Assembly: GCA_017303655.1 (NCBI GenBank)
Contig: JAFLCE010000002.1
Span: forward strand, 1-64,000
Direction of reading: 5' to 3'
Origin: Anaerolineae bacterium
GTDB lineage: Bacteria; Chloroflexota; Anaerolineae; Anaerolineales; Villigracilaceae
DNA length: 64,000 bases
This document shows, piece by piece, positions 52,577-60,253 of the stretch. The stretch's first letter is position 1; every line of letters starts with the position of its first letter. A program made the position numbers and the translations under genes. Under the pieces are notes generated by a model that saw nothing but the letters and a program-made list of their open reading frames with translations, was not told where the DNA came from and did not search any database.

Positions 52577-53458
52577 TTATTCGTTCACAACGCGGCGGAG
52601 TTTCTTCATCGAACCCTTTTCGGATTCATAGACACGCTTCACGCCGTCGCCCATGCCTGCTTCGGTCACGCGGATGTATTTTACGAGACGCTCAAAACCG
52701 CCCGGCTCCACAGACGCCGCCTGGTCACTACCCCACATGGCACGATCAAGCGTCATGTGACGTTCCACCGAACAAGCACCCAACGCAACTGCCACTGCCG
52801 AAGGAACGAGCCCCACTTCATGACCAGAATACCCGATGGGATTCTTCGGAAATTCATTGCGCAGAGTTTCGATCATGCGCAAGTTCAATTCTTCGGGTTC
52901 ACATGGATACGTGCTAGTGCAGTGCATGATGACGAGATTATCTTCACCAACAGCATTCACACCTTTATGAATTTGCTCCATGGTGGACATGCCCGTGGAA
53001 ATAATGATAGGCTTGCCTGTCTGGCGGACATATTTCAACAGGTTATGATCTGTCAAAGAAGCAGACGGCACTTTATATGCAGGTGTGTCGAACTTCTCCA
53101 TAAAATCCACGGCGGGTTCATCCCACACCGAGACCATCCAATCAATGCCTTTTTCTTTGCAATAGCGGTCAATCTCGCGGTACTGATCTTCGTTGAATTC
53201 AACCTTGTAGCGATAATCCAAGTAGGTGATGTAACCCCAGGGAGTTTCACGCATCACCTTTTGTTGTTCGAGCGGCGTACTTACTTCCGGAGTGCGCTTC
53301 TGGAATTTGACCGCATCCGCGCCCGCATGTACCGCACCGTCAATGATCTTCTTTGCAACATCTAGGTCGCCATTATGGTTGATGCCGATCTCCGCGATCA
53401 CATAAGCAGGGTGACCATCACCCATCATTCGATTTCCAAATTTAATTTCACGCGCCAT
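52577..53458 (-). CDS. neuB: Nonulosonate synthase (NeuB family), no SAF domain
   Basis: This 293-residue enzyme condenses an N-acyl-hexosamine (or hexose phosphate) with phosphoenolpyruvate to a nine-carbon 3-deoxy-sugar acid. Family segments are AYVIAEIGINHNGDLDVA, AGADAVKFQKR, IISTGMSTM, MHCTSTYPCEPEELNL and GYSGHEVGL. The chain ends after the TIM barrel, without the C-terminal SAF (antifreeze-like) domain that normal NeuB proteins of about 345 residues have. I chose the ATG at 53458, preceded by AAGGAG. It lies 2 bases after the NeuA stop. Confidence 0.88.
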   Translation of the reverse strand: MAREIKFGNRMMGDGHPAYVIAEIGINHNGDLDVAKKIIDGAVHAGADAVKFQKRTPEVSTPLEQQKVMRETPWGYITYLDYRYKVEFNEDQYREIDRYCKEKGIDWMVSVWDEPAVDFMEKFDTPAYKVPSASLTDHNLLKYVRQTGKPIIISTGMSTMEQIHKGVNAVGEDNLVIMHCTSTYPCEPEELNLRMIETLRNEFPKNPIGYSGHEVGLVPSAVAVALGACSVERHMTLDRAMWGSDQAASVEPGGFERLVKYIRVTEAGMGDGVKRVYESEKGSMKKLRRVVNE

Positions 53459-53460
53459 TC

Positions 53461-54693
53461 TTAATTCTCCTTTTGAGGTAATTGCTTCAATACTAATTCG
53501 CAAAGCTCACGGATCGCCCCGTGCCCACCATTCTTCGTCAACACATGGTCTGCCGCGCGTAAGACTTCAGGATAGGCATCCGCGACTGCCACAGACCAGC
53601 CTGCCACTTCAAAACAAGGCAGGTCGTTGAGATCATTCCCAACATAGATGACATCTTCTGCTCGAACCTTTTTCTGCTCGAGGACTTCACGCATCACACG
53701 CCCTTTGTCCTGCATCCCGATCCCATGAATTGCCTCCACTCCCATCTTTTTCGCACGTGCCTTTACGACCGGGTTCGGTTCCGAAGAGAGGATCATCACT
53801 TCCACGCCTTTTTCACGCAAAGCTTTAATATGCATGCTGTCACTACGTGAAGCAGAGACGGTCTCTTTGCCGTTCTCATCCGTTAAGACCAGGTTATTCG
53901 TCACTACACCGTCAAAGTCACAAATGATCATCTTTACATTTTCAGGTATTAAGCGACGAGCCTTGCCAGGCGAAACCATATCCAGTCCGCTGTATACCAC
54001 GGCTTCATACTTTGCCCAATCTGCCGGAGTGTCAATATCAACTGTGTACTTCGGGTCGATCACCAGGGGATAAATAATATTGCCAGTTAACGATTTCTTT
54101 TCGGAAATGGTCGTTGTGCGAATGACATCAATATGACCCGTCTGCCAATACACCGACGGCAGGATCTGGCGCGGCGCATTATAAGGTTCGGCGATGCCGG
54201 GAACTTCAAGCAGTTGAGCCAACGGCTTGTCCTCTCCATAAAAGCGCCACATCTTGAAAGGGTTTTGTCCCGCAGGCACTACACCGCGGACACATTCAGC
54301 ATCTTTATGGTCAAGCAAAATTCGAATAGCATCATCCACCATGCTCTTTGAGCGGATCGGCGAGGTAGGACGCAATTGAACGACTGCATCCGGGCGGTAG
54401 CCTTCCACATCTTCGAGCCATTTGAGCGCATGCACAAAAACAGGTAGATCTGTGGTCTTGTCTTGAGCCAGTTCGGTAGGACGCAGAAAAGGTGTCTCTG
54501 CACCCCATTCATGGGCAACTGCTGCGATCTCTTCATCATCCGTCGAAACGATAATGCGAGTCACCAACTCTGATTGTTTTGCCGCGGCAATGCTCCAGGC
54601 AATCAGTGGATAGCCCGCAAAGAGGCGTATGTTCTTGCGCGGAATGCCTTTCGAGCCGCCGCGCGCAGGGATGATAGCGAGGATGTTTGTCAT
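53461..54693 (-). CDS. neuA: CMP-nonulosonate cytidylyltransferase fused to a HAD (KdsC-like) phosphatase
   Basis: The N-terminal 230 residues are a NeuA-type enzyme (ILAIIPARGGSKGIPRKNIRLFAGYPL, then VQLRPTSPIRSKSM) that makes CMP-nonulosonate from CTP. The C-terminal 160 residues are a HAD phosphatase: MIICDFDGVVTNN, MHIKALREKGVEVMILSSEPN, and VIYVGNDLNDLPCFEVAG. The fusion is like that of animal CMAS and of KDN/Neu 9-phosphate pathways, so the product of NeuB may be a 9-phosphate that this protein dephosphorylates before activation. neuB follows 2 bases downstream. Confidence 0.9.
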   Translation of the reverse strand: MTNILAIIPARGGSKGIPRKNIRLFAGYPLIAWSIAAAKQSELVTRIIVSTDDEEIAAVAHEWGAETPFLRPTELAQDKTTDLPVFVHALKWLEDVEGYRPDAVVQLRPTSPIRSKSMVDDAIRILLDHKDAECVRGVVPAGQNPFKMWRFYGEDKPLAQLLEVPGIAEPYNAPRQILPSVYWQTGHIDVIRTTTISEKKSLTGNIIYPLVIDPKYTVDIDTPADWAKYEAVVYSGLDMVSPGKARRLIPENVKMIICDFDGVVTNNLVLTDENGKETVSASRSDSMHIKALREKGVEVMILSSEPNPVVKARAKKMGVEAIHGIGMQDKGRVMREVLEQKKVRAEDVIYVGNDLNDLPCFEVAGWSVAVADAYPEVLRAADHVLTKNGGHGAIRELCELVLKQLPQKEN

Positions 54694-54759
54694 AATCAGA
54701 CCGTTGACCTCGAACGACGGACCATTTTCAATGATCTACCGTCCATCGTCTAGTTTACC

Positions 54760-55587
54760 TTACCAGGCTGTCCAACCGCCATCGACGATGACATTGTTGC
54801 CAGTCATGTACGAAGAGGCTTCTGAGGCAAGGAACAATAACGCGCCGTTCATTTCATCCTTCTTCGCCATGCGACCAAGAATAGTTTTGGCGGAGTAATT
54901 CTTGACGAAATACTCTTCATGGTTATTGTATACACCACCGGGGGTCAGTGCATTGACGCGGATTTCGGTCTCGGCATAGTAGGCGGCAAGATATTTGGTA
55001 AAACCCATCACACCAGCTTTGGTGGTGGTGTAGTAAGCAGGCTTGAATGCCACACGCTTGCCATCTTTGATATAGATACGCTGATCCGGCCCATTTAAAC
55101 CATACGTTGAACAGATGTTAATAATGCTGCCTTTTTTGCCTTGTGCGATCATCTGTTTAACGCAGGCTTGGGTGGTGAGGAACATACCGGTCAAGTTGAC
55201 GTTTAGGGCTGCCTGCCAATCGGCAAGTGGATAATCTTCGAAGGCGCCGGGGGCGATTCCTTTTTCGGCAGCAGTCGGGTCAAATTTAGGGTCTAGTGCG
55301 GCACTGTTGACGAGAATGTCGAGGCGACCGAATTGTTTGACGGTTTCAGCGACCAGCTCCCGGGTCGATTCGAGGCGGGTTACGTCGAGGGGAAATGCCA
55401 TCGCAGAGTATCCGGCTTCGGTGAGTCGAGTCGCGGTCTTGCCAGCAAAATCCATGTTGAGGTCTGCGGCAACGACGGCTGCGCCTGCTTCGGCCAGGGT
55501 CTTGCAAAATTCATAGCCCAACTGTCCGCCGCCGCCAGTAACGACAGCTACGCGGTCTTTCAAATTGAATTTATCGAAAATGGTCAT
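54760..55587 (-). CDS. SDR-family oxidoreductase
   Basis: This 275-residue short-chain dehydrogenase has VVTGGGGQLGYEFCKTL, LVNSAAL, and active-site Ser/Tyr/Lys in NICSTYGLNGPDQ and YYTTTKAGVMGF. There is a longer insert around residues 110-125 (DPTAAEKGIAPGAFEDYPL) and the C-terminus is VIVDGGWTAW. The position directly upstream of neuA-neuB suggests it prepares or modifies a sugar for that pathway, but the reaction cannot be deduced. Confidence 0.9.
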   Translation of the reverse strand: MTIFDKFNLKDRVAVVTGGGGQLGYEFCKTLAEAGAAVVAADLNMDFAGKTATRLTEAGYSAMAFPLDVTRLESTRELVAETVKQFGRLDILVNSAALDPKFDPTAAEKGIAPGAFEDYPLADWQAALNVNLTGMFLTTQACVKQMIAQGKKGSIINICSTYGLNGPDQRIYIKDGKRVAFKPAYYTTTKAGVMGFTKYLAAYYAETEIRVNALTPGGVYNNHEEYFVKNYSAKTILGRMAKKDEMNGALLFLASEASSYMTGNNVIVDGGWTAW

Positions 55588-55626
55588 ATGGGTTCCTTTT
55601 GAAGTAGGGCAACATAGTATGTCGCC

Positions 55627-57246
55627 TTACGGAAATGCAGTATAGATTTTATCGCCTTGTTCGTTGAATGCGAGATACAGCCCATCGGCAAGAGTTTGAT
55701 AAACCGATTGTACATCTTCATCCTGCGAATCAACATCAAAGAGTGCCAGCACGGCTTCGCCAGAAAGAACGTCGGCTTGAAGCTTGCTAACACTTTCATC
55801 GAAAAGCCCGCGCGGCAGACCAGTGACCGGATCAATCAAATCAGGTAGAACATAACCGGGGTGATCTGTGTAGAGATAGATGGCTGCGGTTTCATTGGAA
55901 TAAATGCGCACGTCTTCGGGCAGTGTTTGCAGAAATTTCATCCCGTCTGAGTCGAACCATTGGAAGGAGGCGTATCCCTGTCCGCCTTTGCGGAGTTGGG
56001 TGAGGGTGTCAGTAAAGCCAGAAAGAGAAAGGGAGAAGATGACTAAAGATAAGAGGATAGTAACGGCTTTTTGTTTTTGCCAAAGCCAATAACCAAGATA
56101 GACAAGCATGATCAGCAGGCTGACGTACACCGGCGAAACGATGCGGAGTTGGAATTTGGTGCTGGCATCGAACCAAGTCATGGAAGAAATAATGGATGCC
56201 AGATAGCCAAAGATATAAAGTGTACTGATAAAAGATAGAACTTCGAGGGGTTCGGTTGCTGGTTGGAAGAATTTTTTTACACCCTTAAATAAAACCCAAA
56301 GAAGTAAAGCCAGAACAAGTAGGGCGAGAAGCGTTACAAAGAAATTTGGTACTTTGATCAGCGCACGCCGCCATTCTTCAATGGGCATAACGAAAGTAGC
56401 AAAGTTGGAAATGCCAAGTTGAATATTTTCTGCTGTGATTGGGTGATAGACGATGGTGCGATTGGTAGCATTATCTGCTAATAGACGGTTGCGGATGCCC
56501 CACGCCAGTGCGAAGGGAATAAACCCGGCAAGGAAGATGGCAATACTAGTGAGTCGTTTTTCCCAGGTGGGGTGAAGAATGAAGAGTGAAACTAGGAAGG
56601 TGGCGAGTAGAGCCAGACCGGCGTAGCGAGTGAGGTAGGCGAAAGCGGTGAGAACCGCTGTGAGGAGGAGAAAACCATTTGAACCGCGAAGCACGCGAAG
56701 AGCGCCAAGATTTTTAGGTTCCTTTGCGTCCTTCGCGCTCTTGGCGGTTAATTTATTTTGTTCTTCAGAAAAATAATGCCAAAAGAATAAGAACGCAGCA
56801 AGAGTAAAAAAGATATATAGCGGTTCGCTCATCGCCAGGGTATGGACACGGAACAACTGTCCATTCACCAGAAGTAGAAGAGCGAGTACGCCTCCCGCCA
56901 CTTTTGATCTGGTCATGCGCCAGCCGATGATTCCAAGCATGAAAATATTCGCGCCAAACACAAGCGCATTGACAAAGCGTGTGCCGCGTAATGGATCGAG
57001 CCCGCTTAAGCCGACGAGGGCGAGGATGGTTGAAAAACCAGGAGGGAAGTGAGTCACCGGCTGGTTCGATGCCAGCCACGCTTCGCGATAGCCTTGTCCG
57101 CTTAGGATGCTTCTTGCTCCAGCAATATAGCCGATGGAATCATCCAAGAGTCCCATGCCTTGTGGAGTCGCATAAAGGATAAGAAAAGTCCCTGAAAGGG
57201 CAAGCAGGCTGAGGATTAAGGATGAAGCGTAAGGGGGTTTGGTCAT
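55627..57246 (-). CDS. GT39-like membrane glycosyltransferase with in-frame palindromic repeat
   Basis: The 539-residue GT-C protein has about 11 helices. The first loop carries GLLDDSIGYIAGARSILSG with the acidic pair. Residues about 166-189 (AKSAKDAK and following) come from the same palindromic repeat as in 29135-30706, in the same reading frame and at the same place after the fifth to sixth helix. The C-terminal soluble part has FDSDGMKFLQTLPEDVRIYSNE. It probably transfers a sugar from a polyprenyl carrier. Confidence 0.72.
   Translation of the reverse strand: MTKPPYASSLILSLLALSGTFLILYATPQGMGLLDDSIGYIAGARSILSGQGYREAWLASNQPVTHFPPGFSTILALVGLSGLDPLRGTRFVNALVFGANIFMLGIIGWRMTRSKVAGGVLALLLLVNGQLFRVHTLAMSEPLYIFFTLAAFLFFWHYFSEEQNKLTAKSAKDAKEPKNLGALRVLRGSNGFLLLTAVLTAFAYLTRYAGLALLATFLVSLFILHPTWEKRLTSIAIFLAGFIPFALAWGIRNRLLADNATNRTIVYHPITAENIQLGISNFATFVMPIEEWRRALIKVPNFFVTLLALLVLALLLWVLFKGVKKFFQPATEPLEVLSFISTLYIFGYLASIISSMTWFDASTKFQLRIVSPVYVSLLIMLVYLGYWLWQKQKAVTILLSLVIFSLSLSGFTDTLTQLRKGGQGYASFQWFDSDGMKFLQTLPEDVRIYSNETAAIYLYTDHPGYVLPDLIDPVTGLPRGLFDESVSKLQADVLSGEAVLALFDVDSQDEDVQSVYQTLADGLYLAFNEQGDKIYTAFP
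56682..56750. repeat. AACCGC-type palindromic repeat inside a GT39-like gene
   Basis: aaccgcgaagcacgcgaag and agcgccaag at one end face cttcgcgctcttggcggtt at the other. It is read in frame as AKSAKDAK. Copies lie at 30108-30181 and 52504-52567. Confidence 0.85.
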
Positions 57247-57254
57247 ACAAAGAA

Positions 57255-57289
57255 CAAGTGACAGTCACCTTAAAGGTGACTGTCACTTG
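57255..57289. repeat. perfect GACAGTCA-family palindrome
   Basis: A 16-base stem (caagtgacagtcacct with its exact reverse complement) encloses TAA. It lies between the GT39-like gene start (57246) and the PAPS-synthase stop (57297) and may end transcription of the latter. Confidence 0.8.
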
Positions 57290-57296
57290 CATCAGA

Positions 57297-59024
57297 TTAC
57301 TTCACCGGAAGCAGGAAACCCTGTTCTTCCAAATACTTGACGATAATACGAGCATTGTCTTCAGGGGTGGATTCATAACCCTTGAGCGTGATTTCCGGCT
57401 TGACGGGCGGTTCATACGGATCATCCACACCGGTGAAGCCCATCGGCTTGCCATCGACCATGGCTTGACGAGCCTTGGCATACAGACCTTTCACATCACG
57501 CTGTTCGCAGACTTCAACAGGCGTATCCATGAAGACTTCGATGAAGTTCTCACCGACCATCTTGCGAGCTTCTTCACGGGTGGCGCGGTAGGGACTGATA
57601 GCGGCACAAATGACGATGCCACCAGCATGCACGATCTCGCCAGCGACAAAACCGATGCGGATGATGTTGGTATCGCGGTCTTCCTTGCTGAAGCCGAGAC
57701 CCTTGGAAAGATGGGTGCGAACCACATCGCCATCGAGGATGGCAGTTTCACGTCCGCGTTCGAGCAGCAGAGTAGTGAGCACGGAAGTGGTAGCAGATTT
57801 TCCGGAACCGCTTAAGCCGGTGAACCAGATACCAAAGCCCTGCTCATGGCGCGGCGGATACATCTCACGCAGAATTTCAGCAGTCTCGGGGCGGGTGAAC
57901 CATTCGGGGAGCAGCTTGCCTTTGGCAAGATAATCATCGCGGACTTGTGTGCCGGAGATATTGGCAACCTTCGCACCCTTGGGAACATCTTTCTCTTCCA
58001 CGTAGCGCTCTTCGTCGGGGAGGTAAACCAGCATTTCGAACGGAACCATCTTGACGCCGATTTCCGCTTCATATTGCTTCATCAATTCCTGCGCATCGTA
58101 CGGACCATAGAACGGCTTGCCGGTCGAGTCATTGCCCGGACCAGCATGATCGCGCCCGACGATGAAATGATTTGCGCCGTGGTTGCGGCGGATGATCGCG
58201 TGAAGGATGGCTTCCTTCGGTCCAGCCATGCGCATGGCAAGCGGGAGCAAGCTAAGCATGGTACTCTTCTGATCGTAGTGATTATCAACCAATGCCTTAT
58301 ACGTGCGGACGCGGGTGTAGTGATCCACATCACCGGGCTTGGTCATACCGACCACAGGGTGAACTATCAACGAGCCATTCACCTGAGCAGCGGCGCGTTT
58401 GGTCAGTTCTTCATGAATGCGGTGTAAAGGATTGCGGGTCTGGAAAGCGACGACATTATCTTGCCCCATCGCTTCGAGCATTTCGCGCACCTGAGCCGGT
58501 GTGTGGCGCAGGTTTACAAAGTCATAATATTTAGGAAGGTTTACAACTTTCATCGGACCGCTGATGCAGACCTTGCCCCAACGTCCCATTTCCGAAACCA
58601 TCGGGTGCTTGGTATCGGTCGAGCCGTATGCCAGCGCGGCTTCGGTGTTCGCGTCCCAATGAAAAACTTCTTCCAATGTCATCACTGCGATCAGGTCAAA
58701 GTTCGCAGAACGCAGCGCGAGTTCTTCACCCACGGTCGGCAGTTCTTTCGGGTCAGCCGTCAGCGTGATGGGAAGCGGGAAGAGCGTGCCATCGGCAAGA
58801 CGCAGTTCCTTGAGCACGCGGTCGTAATCGGCTTTGCCCATGAAGGTCGTCAGCGGAGAAAAACCGCCAGTGGCGATCAACTCCAGGTCACACAAATTCC
58901 GCATGCTGATCTTGATCGAAGGAAGATGTCCGGCACGCGCGATCAATTCATCACGCTCGGCTCCCTTCACGACCAAGTCAACAAGTTTTCCACCATAGGG
59001 GGAGATAAGATTAGCTTTTGCCAT
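57297..59024 (-). CDS. sat/cysC: Bifunctional ATP sulfurylase / APS kinase (PAPS synthase)
   Basis: The N-terminal 390 residues are ATP sulfurylase (QTRNPLHRIHEELTK and VGRDHAGPGND, the HxxH-type and GRD motifs), which makes adenylylsulfate from sulfate and ATP. The C-terminal 180 residues are APS kinase (Walker A GLSGSGKSATTS, AGEIVHAGGIVICAAISPYRATRE), which makes PAPS. I chose the ATG at 59024, preceded by GGAGTGAC; this gives 575 residues. A -10 TATAAT and a perfect inverted repeat lie upstream, so the gene is probably regulated alone. It is the likely donor source for the five sulfotransferases here. Confidence 0.96.
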   Translation of the reverse strand: MAKANLISPYGGKLVDLVVKGAERDELIARAGHLPSIKISMRNLCDLELIATGGFSPLTTFMGKADYDRVLKELRLADGTLFPLPITLTADPKELPTVGEELALRSANFDLIAVMTLEEVFHWDANTEAALAYGSTDTKHPMVSEMGRWGKVCISGPMKVVNLPKYYDFVNLRHTPAQVREMLEAMGQDNVVAFQTRNPLHRIHEELTKRAAAQVNGSLIVHPVVGMTKPGDVDHYTRVRTYKALVDNHYDQKSTMLSLLPLAMRMAGPKEAILHAIIRRNHGANHFIVGRDHAGPGNDSTGKPFYGPYDAQELMKQYEAEIGVKMVPFEMLVYLPDEERYVEEKDVPKGAKVANISGTQVRDDYLAKGKLLPEWFTRPETAEILREMYPPRHEQGFGIWFTGLSGSGKSATTSVLTTLLLERGRETAILDGDVVRTHLSKGLGFSKEDRDTNIIRIGFVAGEIVHAGGIVICAAISPYRATREEARKMVGENFIEVFMDTPVEVCEQRDVKGLYAKARQAMVDGKPMGFTGVDDPYEPPVKPEITLKGYESTPEDNARIIVKYLEEQGFLLPVK

Positions 59025-59087
59025 TATTGTCACTCCATTGAATTCATAAACCCTGAAAACAGAGTTTGGATTGTCATACAAGCGCCC

Positions 59088-59120
59088 ATTATACTCCAAA
59101 ATTCAGTGAGTGAATTTTGG
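59088..59120 (-). promoter_or_regulatory. promoter and operator candidate of the PAPS-synthase gene
   Basis: On the minus strand a TATAAT (59088-59093) is preceded by a perfect inverted repeat, ccaaaattca (59096-59105), five bases, tgaattttgg (59111-59120). The repeat covers the -35 region, where a good -35 hexamer is absent, so a regulator probably binds here. Confidence 0.55.
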
Positions 59121-59199
59121 AATTCCCCGCCTCATTCTGGAAGTTGAACCTGTCTCCCACCATCGGTATTTCACCACCCTGAAAATGGATTCAATCTAA

Positions 59200-59234
59200 A
59201 AGACCTGACAGGTTTCTGAAACCTATCAGGTCTT
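59200..59234. repeat. AGACCTGACAGGTTT hairpin repeat
   Basis: aagacctgacaggttt (59200-59215) pairs with aacctatcaggtctt (59220-59234) with one mismatch. It lies after the minus-strand oxidoreductase gene stop at 59239 and before the PAPS-synthase promoter, and can act as a terminator. Confidence 0.75.
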
Positions 59235-59238
59235 GAAA

Positions 59239-60231
59239 TTACAACGAGATCAACTTGCCTGTCTTTTGCGACTCATGCACTGAAGAAATGATCTTCTGCA
59301 CTTGAACACCATCCTCCAACGTGCAAGACGGCTCAGCTTCTCCGTTGACCACATCTACAAAATGCTTCGTCTGCTGCTGGAACATGACGTTGCGTTCCCA
59401 ACCTTCAGGCAGTGGAAAAACATCCCAATCTTTTTTCTCAGTTCGGTAAACCCGTGCCGCACCATCAACTAAATTCCACTTGATCGTTCCATTCGTACCA
59501 ATAATGCGGAACTCGTGCTCTGGCGGTTGTTGGTTGTAGTCGAGATGCAAACTTCCCAGCGCGCCACCTTCAAAACGCAGAGCGATCTTGGCTGTATCGT
59601 CCGCTGTCACTTCAAGGTCGCTCAATTTCGCGGCAAAGCCCCAAACGGATTCAACTTTTTTCCCAACCAGCCACGGCAAATAATCCAGCGAGTGACATTG
59701 AGTCGCCACCACGCCGCCGCCCATATCTAATCGAGCCGCATACCCCTGACGATAATCTTCCCATGGGTGCCAAGCAGGCAAATACTCTCCAAAATGGACA
59801 TGCGCCGAAACCACGCGTCCGATCTCACCGTTCTCGATCAACTGACGCACCTTGACCATACCCGGATGAAACCGAAATTGAAATGCGACCAATACTTTCG
59901 AATCGCTTTTCTGCACGGCTTTTTGCAGAACATCCACCCGCTCCATGGAAGCGGCAATGGGTTTCTCCAATAAAATGGCACATCCCGCTTCGGCAGCAGG
60001 AATGGCAACATCCAAATGTAACGAAGTGGGATTTGAAACAATGACAGCATCCGGCTTATGTTTCTTCAACGCTTCGGCAAAATCCGTTTCAACTGGGTAG
60101 CCCGCCAACTCTTCATCAGGTAGGGTCGCTTTGTGTGTGCGATAGAGGACAATGTCCGTTTCACCCAACGCGACCAGATTACGCATATGACGTCGTCCCA
60201 CAGAGCCAAGACCAGCGATCAAATATTTCAT
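59239..60231 (-). CDS. Gfo/Idh/MocA-family oxidoreductase
   Basis: This 330-residue enzyme has an NAD(P)-binding start YLIAGLGSVGRRHMRNLVALG, the EKP motif in LLEKPIAASMERVD, and a C-terminal alpha/beta domain (QCHSLDYLPWLVG, with the usual His). These enzymes oxidise or dehydrate sugars, often nucleotide sugars. The place in the run that also holds SDR, NeuA and NeuB suggests a sugar-donor step. The exact substrate is unknown. Confidence 0.92.
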   Translation of the reverse strand: MKYLIAGLGSVGRRHMRNLVALGETDIVLYRTHKATLPDEELAGYPVETDFAEALKKHKPDAVIVSNPTSLHLDVAIPAAEAGCAILLEKPIAASMERVDVLQKAVQKSDSKVLVAFQFRFHPGMVKVRQLIENGEIGRVVSAHVHFGEYLPAWHPWEDYRQGYAARLDMGGGVVATQCHSLDYLPWLVGKKVESVWGFAAKLSDLEVTADDTAKIALRFEGGALGSLHLDYNQQPPEHEFRIIGTNGTIKWNLVDGAARVYRTEKKDWDVFPLPEGWERNVMFQQQTKHFVDVVNGEAEPSCTLEDGVQVQKIISSVHESQKTGKLISL

Positions 60232-60253
60232 AAAAACCTCTTCGAAAAGAAAA

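Noticed and set aside
57846-58427. A 193-residue plus-strand frame
   Set aside because: It lies antisense to the highly conserved ATP-sulfurylase gene.
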